DNA of 64,000 nt from Clostridia bacterium (GCA_017503785.1 JAFVSK010000025.1:1-64000); one strand, 5' to 3'. Positions 25,711-34,484 are shown, numbered from the stretch's first letter. A program made the numbers and translations. The notes: a model not told the origin generated them from the sequence alone.

Positions 25711-27909
25711 TTGAAAAAAACTGTTGCATGGCTGCTATGTTTAGTAACGCTGGTTGCCTGTATTCCCTACCGTGCCGCCGCAGCCTCCGACACCGAAGTT
25801 TTGGAGTCTATCCTCTCGTACATTGACGAGCACACCGTCGTAACCGAAAACGGCGACGGCACCATTACCGCCACGCTCGTGACGGGAACCGACGAATCTG
25901 TTCCTCCCTTGCACAGTGCCTACACGCCTGCCTTCACCGCCCCTGCCGCAACAACGGTGGCAAAGTCGGTGCAAGTACAAGCTGCGGACGTAAACTATCC
26001 CGACTACACCTACACCACCAACCAAACGCACACCGCGCTCCCCATGGAGCAGCGCTATCTGTATTCCCTGCTGGACAAGGAATGGCAAGGCTACTATCGC
26101 CAGATCGACACCGCCGTGCGCCAGCTGGAGTCTTCGGTCACACTTAACACCAACCTGCGGCAAGACGACCGTTATCGCATTTATTTTCTGTATATGTTCG
26201 ACACGCCCGAGCTGTTTTATCTTGCCGCACAGGTGGTTGCTGAATTTAACGTAAACACCGGTAAGCTGCTGTTTACGTATGCCGTTGGCAACAAAGCAGG
26301 TGAGTATTGTGGGCACAACTACGGTTCCCTAACCTACACCCTGCGGCAAAAGATCCTTGATAAAAAGCAAACCTTTGATCTGGTTGTGCAGAATTTTATT
26401 GCCACCATTCCGTCGGACGCCCCCGAGGTTGTCAAGGAACGGTTGATCTACGATAAGCTTCAGCGCAATGGATATTATAATCTCAATGCTGTGTATAACG
26501 ACCTGTGGGACGGCCTCGCCAACGATAACTGGACCGCCTACGGTATGTTGGTGAACGGCTACGGCGTGTGCGAATCCTATGCCGAAGCGTTTCAAACCCT
26601 GTGCAATGCCGTGGGCATCGTGTGCAGCAGCGTTGCCGGCGATGCCGGTGGCCCGCACAAGTGGAATATCGTTCAGATCGACGGCGAGTGGTACCAATGC
26701 GACCCCACGTTTGACGACCCCTCCGGCAGCACCTCCACCCAAGCGGGGCACGAGTATTTTAATCTCACCAACGCCCGCATGAACGAGCTGGACCACACGT
26801 GGCCGGAAACCGACTGGCCGTATTGGGACGGTAACTATTGGCCGGTTCCCGATTGTACCGCCACGAAAAACAGCTGGGAAAACATGGTTGCTCGCTACGG
26901 CGACGCCCCCTATCAAACCCATTACTTCTCCGGCGGTTGTGATGACACCTGCAACAACTGCAACTTTGTGCGCACGAACGTTGACAAAGATAATCACGCC
27001 TTTACAGACCCCTCCGACACGGTGTGCGACTCTTGCGGGGTGGAGCGCACGGTGGTTTTTCACTTCATTACCGTAACCACCAAGCCGAACAAGTTGATCT
27101 ACGCCGAAGGTGAAGCGTTTTCTGCCGACGGCATGGTGGTGACCGCCTACTTTGATACCGGTGCCGTTGAGGTAACCGATTACACCGTGAGCGGCTACTC
27201 CCCCACGCTGGGCGAAAAAACCATCACCGTCACCTATAACGGCAAAAGCGATTCGTTCACCGTAACCGTGCGCACCATGCGCAACGGCTGGTTTTACGAA
27301 AATAACCACTGGTATTTTTACAAAAACAACGTGGAAGTGAAAAATGTTTGGATGCGCGACAGTTACGGCTGGTGCTATCTCGGCGCTGACGGCGCCATGA
27401 AAACCAACGCTTGGGTGCGCGACAGCGTGGGTTGGTGCTATGTGGGTGCCAACGGCTATTGCGTTACCAATGCGTGGATGCGCGACAACACCGGTTGGTG
27501 TTATTTAAATGCCGAAGGCCGCATGGCCACCAACCGTTGGGTGCGCGACAGTGTGGGCTGGTGCTACGTGGGAGCCGACGGCTATTGCGTGACCGACCGC
27601 TGGGTGCGCGACAGTTACGGCTGGTGTTATCTCAACACCGCCGGTCGCATGGCCACGAACTGCTGGGTGCGTGACAGCGTGGGCTGGTGCTACGTGGGAG
27701 CCGACGGTTACGCTGTGACGAACTGCTGGAAGCGCGACAGCTACGGTTGGTGCTACTTAAACTCGAACGGCAGCATGACCAAGTCGCAATGGCTGCAAGA
27801 CGGCGGCAAGTGGTATTACCTGGATGCCAACGGCTACATGGTAACCGGCTACCACGTTATCAATGGTTCTCCGTATTTCTTTGGCGCCGACGGTGCGCTG
27901 ATTCCCTAA
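25711..27909 (+). CDS. Secreted transglutaminase-like protein with wall-binding repeats (A)
   Basis: A 732-aa exported protein. The start is TTG 25711 with AAGGAG 9 nt upstream, followed by a signal peptide ending around YRAAAASD. A transglutaminase/cysteine-protease-like core follows, with Cys287 (GVCESYAEAF), His316 (PHKWN) and Asp331 (CDPTFDD) in the right order and spacing for the catalytic triad. A Cys-containing segment GGCDDTCNNCNF comes next, then an Ig-like (Big_3-type) domain (about 450-520), then ten 21-aa repeats (525-732). It probably sits on the cell surface and cross-links or cleaves protein or peptide material; the substrate is unknown. It is a paralogue of the next gene, which lacks the Ig domain. 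Confidence 0.8.
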   Translation: MKKTVAWLLCLVTLVACIPYRAAAASDTEVLESILSYIDEHTVVTENGDGTITATLVTGTDESVPPLHSAYTPAFTAPAATTVAKSVQVQAADVNYPDYTYTTNQTHTALPMEQRYLYSLLDKEWQGYYRQIDTAVRQLESSVTLNTNLRQDDRYRIYFLYMFDTPELFYLAAQVVAEFNVNTGKLLFTYAVGNKAGEYCGHNYGSLTYTLRQKILDKKQTFDLVVQNFIATIPSDAPEVVKERLIYDKLQRNGYYNLNAVYNDLWDGLANDNWTAYGMLVNGYGVCESYAEAFQTLCNAVGIVCSSVAGDAGGPHKWNIVQIDGEWYQCDPTFDDPSGSTSTQAGHEYFNLTNARMNELDHTWPETDWPYWDGNYWPVPDCTATKNSWENMVARYGDAPYQTHYFSGGCDDTCNNCNFVRTNVDKDNHAFTDPSDTVCDSCGVERTVVFHFITVTTKPNKLIYAEGEAFSADGMVVTAYFDTGAVEVTDYTVSGYSPTLGEKTITVTYNGKSDSFTVTVRTMRNGWFYENNHWYFYKNNVEVKNVWMRDSYGWCYLGADGAMKTNAWVRDSVGWCYVGANGYCVTNAWMRDNTGWCYLNAEGRMATNRWVRDSVGWCYVGADGYCVTDRWVRDSYGWCYLNTAGRMATNCWVRDSVGWCYVGADGYAVTNCWKRDSYGWCYLNSNGSMTKSQWLQDGGKWYYLDANGYMVTGYHVINGSPYFFGADGALIP
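27283..27906 (+). repeat. Ten tandem 63-nt wall-binding-type repeats (A)
   Basis: These encode 21-aa units of the form W-x-RDS-x-GWCY-x(8)-TN. Two sub-types alternate (GWCYVGADGYCVTN and GWCYLNxxGRMATN), so the true period is 42 aa. They resemble choline/glucan-binding repeats (CW-type) but carry Cys in GWCY in most units. Confidence 0.85.
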
Positions 27910-27920
27910 GTGAAAAGTTA

Positions 27921-27955
27921 ACGCCGCAACAGCCGATGCTGTTGCGGCGTTTTTG
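27921..27955 (+). terminator. Terminator after protein A
   Basis: AACGCCGCAACAGC/GCTGTTGCGGCGTT hairpin followed by TTT. Confidence 0.9.
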
Positions 27956-27961
27956 CTGTGT

Positions 27962-27989
27962 TTGACTTTTTCGGAAAGTGTGCTATACT
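27962..27989 (+). promoter_or_regulatory. Promoter of protein B
   Basis: TTGACT (27962-27967), 16-nt spacer, TATACT (27984-27989), about 40 nt before the start codon. Confidence 0.65.
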
Positions 27990-28029
27990 GAAAATAGAAG
28001 ATCTTACCGTGTTTTAGGAGATGATCGTT

Positions 28030-30006
28030 TTGAAAAAACTGTTGGCATTGCTGCTGTGCACCGTATTGCTGGTACCCTCCGTTTGCGGCAACCTTGTATT
28101 TGCCGAAGCCGCAGAACCCGTTTCTTTAGAGGCACTTTCTGCCTATATCGACCAACACGTTACGGCCACCGAAAACCCCGACGGCACCATTACGTACACC
28201 ATGATGCCCAACACGGAAGCTCCGGCGCTGCCTCTTGCCGCCCCTGTACAGCTATCTTCCACCGTCACCGCTGCCGGCTCCGTGCACAACGCCGTTGCCC
28301 GCGGCGATTACGGCTACACCACCGGCCAAACGCACACGTGGCTTCCTTTGGAGCAACGCTACATTTACTCTCTCCTCAACGAGGAGTGGAAGGGCTACTA
28401 CCGTCAGCTCGACACCGCCGTGCGGAATTTGGAGGCTAAAGTCACCTTTGCAACCGATGTTTCCGTGGATTCAAAGGAGCGTCTTTATTTCCTGTATATG
28501 TACGACACGCCGGAACTGTTCTTCCTGTCAAAGACCGTTACTACCAGCATCTCCGGAAACGGTGAAAGCGGATTCCTATTTTCCTATTCCGTTGGCCGAG
28601 GTGAAAACGAGTTTTGCGGCTATGGATATGCACTGCGCGAACCAAACGAAGCGCTGCGGCAAAAAATCCGAAACAAAAAGGCTCTCTTTGATGCCAAGGT
28701 AGCCGAAATCATTTCCACCATTCCTGCCAATGCTCCCGACGTGGTTAAGGAGCGCTTGCTTTACGACTATATTTTAAAAAATTCCTCGTATAATATGCCT
28801 GCTGCCACAAATAATCCGAATGCCATCGGCGGACTTTGGGACTACCGTGCCGCCGACAACTGGACCGCTTACGGCATTTTGGTGAACAACACCGGCGTGT
28901 GCGAGTCGTATTCCGAAGCCTTCCAAACGCTGTGTATCGCCGTTGGCATCCCTTGCGCCACCGTGGAAGGCAGCGCGGGCGGCGGTCATCAGTGGAACAC
29001 CGTTAAGATCGGTGGCGAATGGTATATGTGCGATATCACCTTCGACGACCCCGTTGGCAACTCCCCGGACGATGCCTACCACTCGTATTTCAATCGCACC
29101 TCTGCCGAGTTCAAAGAACTGAACCACCAATGGCTGCAGAACCGGTGCGAGGGGTATTTTTCGTTTGTCGTTGTTCCCGAATGTACTGCCACCACGTATA
29201 GCTGGCATAATTTTGTTTCGCTGTTCGGCGATGCCGACGACGGTACCGCCCACAGCTTCAGCGGCGGCTGCGACGCTACCTGCAACAATTGCAGCTTCGT
29301 CCGCTCCCACACCGATCCCCACGTTTACGACAACGGCACCGATACCGAGTGCAACGTGTGCCACGAGCGCCGCGTTCTCAAAAACGGCTGGGTGCCGGAG
29401 GGTGGCAAGTGGTATTTCTACAATAACGGCCAATTGGTAAAGAACTCATGGAAAGCCGACAGTAAGGGCTGGTGCTACGTTGGTCCGAACGGTTACATGC
29501 TCACCAACGCCTGGGTGCGTGACAGTGTGGGCTGGTGCTACGTTGGCTCGGACGGCTATTGTGTAACCAATTGCTGGAAACAAGACAGCAAGGGCTGGTG
29601 CTACTTGGATGCACAGGGGCGCATGGCCACCAACAAGTGGATCCGGGATAGCCAAGGCTGGTGCTATGTGGGTGCTGACGGCTATTGTGTAACCAATTGC
29701 TGGAAGCGCGACAGCGTGGGCTGGGTGTATCTTAACTCCGCCGGCCGCATGGCGACCAATTGCTGGGTGCGTGACAGCGTGGGTTGGTGTTATGTAGGTG
29801 CCGACGGCTACGCTGTGACAAACTGCTGGAAGCGCGACTCGGTGGGCTGGTGCTACCTGAACTCAAACGGCAGCATGACCAAGTCGCAATGGTTGAAGGA
29901 CGGCGGCAAGTGGTATTACTTGGACGGTAACGGTTACATGGTAACCGGTCGCCGTGTGATCGGCGGCAAGACCTACGTGTTTGACGCCAACGGCGTGCTG
30001 AAATAA
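28030..30006 (+). CDS. Secreted transglutaminase-like protein with wall-binding repeats (B)
   Basis: A 658-aa paralogue of protein A. The TTG at 28030 is chosen over the ATG at 28021 because AGGAG ends 1 nt before the ATG but 9 nt before the TTG, and protein A uses the same TTG-AAA-AAA start. A signal peptide (KKLLALLLCTVLLVPSVCG) leads into a triad Cys291 (GVCESYSEAF), His320 (HQWN) and Asp335 (CDITFDD). The segment GGCDATCNNCSF is kept, the Ig-like domain is absent, and ten 21-aa repeats follow (452-658). It has its own promoter and terminator, so A and B can be expressed independently. Confidence 0.8.
   Translation: MKKLLALLLCTVLLVPSVCGNLVFAEAAEPVSLEALSAYIDQHVTATENPDGTITYTMMPNTEAPALPLAAPVQLSSTVTAAGSVHNAVARGDYGYTTGQTHTWLPLEQRYIYSLLNEEWKGYYRQLDTAVRNLEAKVTFATDVSVDSKERLYFLYMYDTPELFFLSKTVTTSISGNGESGFLFSYSVGRGENEFCGYGYALREPNEALRQKIRNKKALFDAKVAEIISTIPANAPDVVKERLLYDYILKNSSYNMPAATNNPNAIGGLWDYRAADNWTAYGILVNNTGVCESYSEAFQTLCIAVGIPCATVEGSAGGGHQWNTVKIGGEWYMCDITFDDPVGNSPDDAYHSYFNRTSAEFKELNHQWLQNRCEGYFSFVVVPECTATTYSWHNFVSLFGDADDGTAHSFSGGCDATCNNCSFVRSHTDPHVYDNGTDTECNVCHERRVLKNGWVPEGGKWYFYNNGQLVKNSWKADSKGWCYVGPNGYMLTNAWVRDSVGWCYVGSDGYCVTNCWKQDSKGWCYLDAQGRMATNKWIRDSQGWCYVGADGYCVTNCWKRDSVGWVYLNSAGRMATNCWVRDSVGWCYVGADGYAVTNCWKRDSVGWCYLNSNGSMTKSQWLKDGGKWYYLDGNGYMVTGRRVIGGKTYVFDANGVLK
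29383..30003 (+). repeat. Ten tandem wall-binding-type repeats (B)
   Basis: Same 21-aa unit as in protein A and the same alternation of two sub-types. The last four units are nearly identical to those of A at DNA level (for example the segments encoding SNGSMTKSQWL), pointing to recent duplication or gene conversion. Confidence 0.85.
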
Positions 30007-30018
30007 CCATATAAAATA

Positions 30019-30058
30019 AAAACCACCGCAGCGCTACTTGCGCTGCGGTGGTTTTTTT
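30019..30058. terminator. Terminator between protein B and ydcF
   Basis: AAAACCACCGCAGCGC/GCGCTGCGGTGGTTTT hairpin with T-run, between convergent genes. Confidence 0.9.
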
Positions 30059-30062
30059 GTGC

Positions 30063-30839
30063 TTACGTTCCCAACAGGGCCATGTGGCAAATGCCGGCAA
30101 AATCGCGGATCCAGTAGCTCGCCACCAAATCCCACGGCGTGTGCGCGGTAACCGCGCCCACCTCGGCAAAGCCTGCTGTTTTGGCAAATTGCTGTGCGCG
30201 GTATTGGTGAAATTCCTGCGTTACCACGGCAACGCGTGTGCTTAATCCGTTCTTTTGGATAACCTCTTTGGAAAAGGCGATGTTTTCAAACGTACTGGTG
30301 GATCGCTCCTCCAAATAAATGCGCTCGGGAGCGATGCCCTTTTGGGTTAAATAGGCGTACATGACCGAGGCCTCGGTGCAAATTTCATCGGGTCCTTGGC
30401 CGCCCGATACCACGCACACCGCTTGGGGGTGCGCCTCCAAATAGTCCACGGCGGCGTTGAGTCGACCGCGCAGCATTTTGCTGGGCTGATCGCCGCGCAA
30501 GGCAGCACCAAGTACGATCAAGGTAGCCTCCTCGTGCGGTTCGTTGTGGGCCGCTTTTGCCATCAGCACCGACACCACGGCAAACAACACGATCAGTACC
30601 GCAGCCACTACTGCCAGTACACTGAGCGCCACCTTGCCGCCAACGCTGCTCCACAAACGCGCCACCAGCGCCGACACCTCGGCGAAGCGAATGCACACGA
30701 TCATCAGCAGTGCGCCCACCAGCAGCATGGTAATGCAACCGGCATGCAGCCGCCCCGTGAATACGGGGAGCAAGCCCCACAGGGCAATGAGTGCGCCCAA
30801 GCCCGCTCCTGCCGCGCGCAAGCCTACCGTCCAGGTCAT
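30063..30839 (-). CDS. YdcF/SanA-family membrane protein (DUF218)
   Basis: A 258-aa protein with four N-terminal hydrophobic segments (residues about 5-105) and a C-terminal DUF218 domain. Its landmarks are LIVLGAALRGDQPS, LRGRLNAAVDYL, VVSGGQGPDE, EERSTSTFENI and VVTQEFHQYRA. DUF218 proteins of this layout (SanA, ElyC) are tied to envelope or wall-precursor metabolism. GGGAGGCGAGAGA precedes the ATG at 30839; an in-frame start at 30866 lacks a good site. Confidence 0.85.
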   Translation of the reverse strand: MTWTVGLRAAGAGLGALIALWGLLPVFTGRLHAGCITMLLVGALLMIVCIRFAEVSALVARLWSSVGGKVALSVLAVVAAVLIVLFAVVSVLMAKAAHNEPHEEATLIVLGAALRGDQPSKMLRGRLNAAVDYLEAHPQAVCVVSGGQGPDEICTEASVMYAYLTQKGIAPERIYLEERSTSTFENIAFSKEVIQKNGLSTRVAVVTQEFHQYRAQQFAKTAGFAEVGAVTAHTPWDLVASYWIRDFAGICHMALLGT

Positions 30840-30912
30840 TCTCTCGCCTCCCATCGACAAAATCAACTATAGTGTACCACGTTTGCGAAAGAATGTAAAC
30901 CATCATGTAATA

Positions 30913-31392
30913 TCATATATGAATAATCGTTTTACGTTTCTTTGCAGCATACTCCAACGCAATGCGAGTGCCGCTTTTGCGGGTGGTTGGAGCATGGGCT
31001 TCGTCGTAGTACACTACGCAATAGGTGCTGTTGTCGATCATCTCATAGTTACGCTCAACATAAGCCGCTCTGCCTGAGTTCCGTAGCTTTTCGGGATAAT
31101 AGGTATCTTCATAGCTTTCCAGCAAGTACTTCTTATAACTCTCACGGATATACGGATACTCTGCCCGCACGTAAACCCGTTTTATGTGCGGGTATTTTTC
31201 TTTTATTTTGGTTACCAGTTCAAGGCACAAGCTGTTAAAGCGGCTCTTGCTCCCGAAAAGAAAGGTATCAACCTTTTCGTCTGCGATCAGTCCTTCAATT
31301 GTTTCCGTAAGCTTTGCTTTTAATTCTGCGGTTTCGTTTATCGTTCTATGCCCGATAAAGCAACAAGTTTTTTTGCACACACAAATCACCAC
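30913..31392 (-). CDS. SLOG-family nucleotide-sensor-like protein
   Basis: A 159-aa protein of the SLOG (SMF/DprA-LOG, YpsA-like) Rossmannoid class. It has KKTCCFIGHR at the N-terminus, FLFGSKSRFNSLC, RVYVRAEYPYIRESY, YVERNYEMIDNSTYCVVYY and a C-terminal SGTRIALEYA. These proteins are predicted to bind nucleotide-derived ligands, and some relatives act in immunity or signalling. The function of this sub-family is unknown. The start is GTG with no recognisable Shine-Dalgarno, beside two palindromes at 31405-31434. A truncated second copy of its N-terminus lies at 31764-31836. Confidence 0.72.
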   Translation of the reverse strand: MVICVCKKTCCFIGHRTINETAELKAKLTETIEGLIADEKVDTFLFGSKSRFNSLCLELVTKIKEKYPHIKRVYVRAEYPYIRESYKKYLLESYEDTYYPEKLRNSGRAAYVERNYEMIDNSTYCVVYYDEAHAPTTRKSGTRIALEYAAKKRKTIIHI

Positions 31393-31404
31393 AACACAAG
31401 TTTA

Positions 31405-31481
31405 CCATATATGGCCCAAAAAGTCCATATATGGTCGTTCTTCTCTCTCTAAAAACCATACACTATATATAGAGTTTTTAG
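31405..31481. promoter_or_regulatory. Palindromic operators between SLOG and XRE genes
   Basis: The perfect palindrome CCATATATGG occurs at 31405-31414 and 31425-31434, 20 nt apart. A second, different inverted repeat, CTAAAAAC (31449-31456) with GTTTTTAG (31474-31481), frames a TATATA-rich stretch just before the XRE start. This fits a divergent regulatory region bound by the XRE product. Confidence 0.6.
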
Positions 31482-31491
31482 GGGTGATAGT

Positions 31492-31734
31492 ATGGATACA
31501 CGAAAGGCCGTCGCAAATCGGCTGTTAGAGTTATGTGAAGAAAAACGATTATCGGTCAATGCTCTTGCCAGAATTTCGGCCGTTCCTCCCTCAACGTTAA
31601 AGAATATTATTAACGGTGGCAGTAAAAATGCAGGTGTTGTAACACTTAAAAAGTTATGTGACGGTTTAGAAATATCCCTTTACGACTTTTTCAACACCGA
31701 AACATTTAAAAAACTGGAACAAGAAATCCAATAA
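31492..31734 (+). CDS. XRE-family transcriptional regulator
   Basis: An 80-aa Cro/CI-type HTH protein: helix-turn-helix SVNALARISAVPPSTLKNII at about residues 21-40, then LKKLCDGLEISLYDFF, typical of single-domain XRE repressors. AGGGGTGAT is 4-9 nt before the ATG. It is divergent from the SLOG gene with palindromes between them, so it probably represses itself and its neighbour. Confidence 0.85.
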   Translation: MDTRKAVANRLLELCEEKRLSVNALARISAVPPSTLKNIINGGSKNAGVVTLKKLCDGLEISLYDFFNTETFKKLEQEIQ

Positions 31735-31836
31735 TACTCTATTAACCATAACCCCTGGTTCAACAAGCTCTGCTTTTAACTCTTTGGTTTCGTTTATCGC
31801 CCTATTCCCGATAAAGCAACAAGTGTTTCTCTTCAT
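31666..31836 (-). pseudogene. Truncated second SLOG gene
   Basis: It begins MKRNTCCFIGNRAINETKEL, matching the first 24 or so residues of the intact SLOG protein at protein and DNA level, with AAGGAG 6 nt before the ATG. After KAEL (about 31764) the similarity stops and the frame runs into the antisense of the XRE 3' end. It is a deletion remnant of a tandem SLOG paralogue. Confidence 0.7.
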
Positions 31837-31911
31837 AGCGCTCTCCTTAAACATAATAGAGATATCATATATCCAGTTTTATATACAACATAGTTGTTAC
31901 GAGGTGAATTT

Positions 31912-32112
31912 ATGGCTACCAAGAGCGTTTCAATACGGATTGAAGAAGAAATGTTGAATAAGATCTCACACATTGCTGATTACGAGGGCAGAAGTGTGAA
32001 CAGTCAAGTGCTTGTTTTAATACGAGAAAAAATCAAATCTTTTGAAGATACCAATGGTACTATTGATGGCAATATCTCGCCTGCATCAAACGTAAAACCT
32101 ACTCGTAAGTAA
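31912..32112 (+). CDS. Arc-like ribbon-helix-helix protein
   Basis: A 66-aa protein: a beta strand (TKSVSIRIEE), helix (EMLNKISHIADYEG) and helix (SVNSQVLVLIREKIKSFE) in Arc/CopG order, then a polar tail. GAGGTGA lies 6 nt before the ATG. It follows the XRE and truncated SLOG genes and precedes the serA terminator. It is likely a DNA-binding regulator or antitoxin-like protein, though no toxin gene is adjacent. Confidence 0.7.
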   Translation: MATKSVSIRIEEEMLNKISHIADYEGRSVNSQVLVLIREKIKSFEDTNGTIDGNISPASNVKPTRK

Positions 32113-32116
32113 CAAA

Positions 32117-32153
32117 AAAACTCTCTGCTGAAATCAGCAGAGAGTTTTTTTGT
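32117..32153. terminator. Bidirectional terminator
   Basis: AAAACTCTCTGCTGA/TCAGCAGAGAGTTTT hairpin between the convergent RHH gene and serA. Confidence 0.9.
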
Positions 32154-32161
32154 GGTTATTA

Positions 32162-33319
32162 TCAGATCTTGCGAACGCGGATAACGCCGTCGATCGCGCG
32201 GATCTTCTCCAGCGTGGATTCGGCCACGTCGGACTCGACATCCAGCACGGTGTAGGCGTTGTCTTTCTTGGAGCGGTTGGTCATGGTGTCGATGTTTACG
32301 CCCTCTTCCGAGATCAGCGTACTGATCTGCGCCACCATGGCGGGAATGTTGCGGTGCAGCACGCACACGCGAACCGCGGTGGATTTGGCAGTTTCCATGG
32401 CCGGGAAGTTCACCGAATTGCGGATGATACCTTCCTCCAAATAAGCCTTCAGCTCGTCGGCCGCCATCACGGCGCAATTGTCTTCGCTTTCGGGGGTGGA
32501 AGCGCCCAAGTGCGGGATCGCCACCACGTTGTCGACGCACAGCATCTCATCGGAGGGGAAGTCCACCACATAGGAGGCTACCTTACCGGAGGCCAGCGCC
32601 GCTTTCATGGCATCGCTGTTAACCAGTTCGCCGCGAGCAAAGTTCAGAATGCGCACACCGTCTTTCATGGTGGCGATGGTTTCGGCGTTGATGGTATCGC
32701 GGGTGTCGGGCGTGAGCGGCAGGTGCAGCGTAATGTAATCGCACTCCGCCATCAGCTGTGCCACGCTGGCGGCATGATGCACCGAACGCGACAGCTTCCA
32801 TGCGGCATCTACCGACAGATACGGGTCGTAGCCGTACACGTCCATGCCCAGCTCCTTGGCAGCGTTGGCAACCAACACACCAATGGCACCCAAGCCGATA
32901 ACGCCCAGCTTCTTGCCCAGAATTTCGGGGCCGGCAAACTGACCTTTGCCTTTTTCCACCAGCTTGCCCACCTCGGCGCCTTGGCCCTTCAGCGTGCGAG
33001 CCCATTCAATAGCGGGGATCACCTTGCGCGAAGCCAGCAGCAAACCGGCAATTACCAGTTCCTTCACCGCGTTAGCATTGGCACCGGGCGTGTTGAACAC
33101 CACGATACCCTCTTCGCTGCAACGATCCAGCGGAATGTTGTTCACACCCGCGCCGGCACGCGCCACAGCCAGCAGGCTCTTGGGAAATTCCATATCGTGC
33201 ATCGCAGCCGAGCGCACCAGCACACCGGCCGGATTTTCCACCGCGTCACCCACGGTGTAGCCGCTGCCCAAACGGTCGGTGCCGCAGGCAGCGATCTTGT
33301 TTAACGTTAAAATATTCAT
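32162..33319 (-). CDS. serA: D-3-phosphoglycerate dehydrogenase
   Basis: A 385-aa NAD-dependent enzyme oxidising 3-phosphoglycerate to 3-phosphohydroxypyruvate, the first step of serine synthesis. The Rossmann motif is GVIGLGAIG, catalytic Arg is in NFARGELV, and catalytic His is in PHLGASTPESE. A C-terminal ACT domain (about 315-385, VLHRNIPAMVAQISTLI) would sense serine. The short form without an intervening domain fits clostridial SerA. It lies 12 nt downstream of serC in one transcript. Confidence 0.95.
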   Translation of the reverse strand: MNILTLNKIAACGTDRLGSGYTVGDAVENPAGVLVRSAAMHDMEFPKSLLAVARAGAGVNNIPLDRCSEEGIVVFNTPGANANAVKELVIAGLLLASRKVIPAIEWARTLKGQGAEVGKLVEKGKGQFAGPEILGKKLGVIGLGAIGVLVANAAKELGMDVYGYDPYLSVDAAWKLSRSVHHAASVAQLMAECDYITLHLPLTPDTRDTINAETIATMKDGVRILNFARGELVNSDAMKAALASGKVASYVVDFPSDEMLCVDNVVAIPHLGASTPESEDNCAVMAADELKAYLEEGIIRNSVNFPAMETAKSTAVRVCVLHRNIPAMVAQISTLISEEGVNIDTMTNRSKKDNAYTVLDVESDVAESTLEKIRAIDGVIRVRKI

Positions 33320-33331
33320 AGTAACAGCTCC

Positions 33332-34417
33332 TTAGGCGTTGGCAGCTTCAAAGGCTTTCATGAAGGCAACCAGCTTTTCTACACCCTCAATGGGCATGGC
33401 GTTGTAGATGGAAGCACGCATGCCGCCCACCGAACGATGACCCTTGAGGTTCACAAAACCGGCCGAAGCGGCTTCCTTAACAAAGCAGGCATCCAGCTCG
33501 TCGTTTCCGGTTACGAACGGAATGTTCATGAGCGAACGGTCTTTCTTTTCCACCGTGCCGCGGAACATGGCCGACTCGTCCAGGAAATCGTAGAGCAGCT
33601 TTGCCTTCTTCTCGTTAATTTCTTTCATCTTCTCCAAGCCGCCGATCTCGTCACGAATCCACTCCAGCACCAGCTTGCAAATGTAAATGGAATAGCAAGG
33701 CGGGGTGTTGAACATGGAATCGTTTTCGGAATGGGTGCTGTACTTGAACATGGTGGGGGTGCATGCCTGAGGCTCTTTAATGAGATCCTCACGAATGATG
33801 ACCACCGTTAAGCCGGCAGGGCCCATGTTCTTTTGCGCACCGGCATACAGAATGCCGAATTTGGAAACGTCGATCGGTTCTGACAGGATACACGACGACA
33901 CGTCCGCGATCAGCGGAACATCGCCCGTCTCCGGCAGCTTATGGAACTTGGTTCCGTAAATGGTGTTGTTCATGCAGATATGGAAATAATCCGCATCGGG
34001 GGTAAAGTCGGCTTCGTCCCACTCCGGAATGTACGAAAACGTCTTATCCTTGGAGCTGGCGATCACCTTCGCTTCACCGTAACGAGCCGCCTCTTGGTAG
34101 GCTTTGTTGGCCCATTGACCGGTAATAAGGAAGTCGGCCTTGCCGCTGCCCGTGAGCAGGTTCAGCGGGATCATCGCAAACTGCGAGGAAGCACCGCCCT
34201 GCAGGAACAGCACCTTGTAGTTGTCGGGGATGTTCATCACTTCACGCAGGAGTGCTTCACATTCCTTGATGATTGCATCGTAAGTTTTCGATCGATGAGA
34301 CATCTCCATTACGGACTGACCCGAACCCTGATAGTCCAGCATCTCATCTGCCGCACGACGCAACACGCTTTCCGGCAGCACCGAAGGACCGGCCGAAAAA
34401 TTATACACTCTTGCCAT
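33332..34417 (-). CDS. serC: Phosphoserine aminotransferase
   Basis: A 361-aa PLP enzyme of class V converting 3-phosphohydroxypyruvate and glutamate to phosphoserine. It shows NFSAGPSVLPESVL at the start, GGASSQFAMIPLN, and the PLP-lysine region ILYAGAQKNMGPAGLTVV. Substrate-phosphate residues are in GHRSVGGMRASIYNA. AGGAGG lies before the ATG. It is the first gene of serC-serA; no phosphoserine phosphatase is present in the window. Confidence 0.96.
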   Translation of the reverse strand: MARVYNFSAGPSVLPESVLRRAADEMLDYQGSGQSVMEMSHRSKTYDAIIKECEALLREVMNIPDNYKVLFLQGGASSQFAMIPLNLLTGSGKADFLITGQWANKAYQEAARYGEAKVIASSKDKTFSYIPEWDEADFTPDADYFHICMNNTIYGTKFHKLPETGDVPLIADVSSCILSEPIDVSKFGILYAGAQKNMGPAGLTVVIIREDLIKEPQACTPTMFKYSTHSENDSMFNTPPCYSIYICKLVLEWIRDEIGGLEKMKEINEKKAKLLYDFLDESAMFRGTVEKKDRSLMNIPFVTGNDELDACFVKEAASAGFVNLKGHRSVGGMRASIYNAMPIEGVEKLVAFMKAFEAANA

Positions 34418-34455
34418 GGTTGATTCCTCCCAAAAAAATAAAATAGGATTCTACT

Positions 34456-34484
34456 ATTATACTATTATTACGCCAAATAGTCAA
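34456..34484 (-). promoter_or_regulatory. Promoter of serC-serA
   Basis: Minus strand TTGACT (34479-34484), 17-nt spacer, TATAAT (34456-34461). No T-box or other riboswitch is visible in the short leader. Confidence 0.8.

Noticed and set aside
27283-30003. CRISPR-like array
   Set aside because: The regular 63-nt repeats encode in-frame wall-binding protein units and contain no spacers.
31912-32112. Antitoxin of a toxin-antitoxin pair
   Set aside because: The RHH fold fits an antitoxin, but no small toxin frame is adjacent on either strand; a terminator follows directly.
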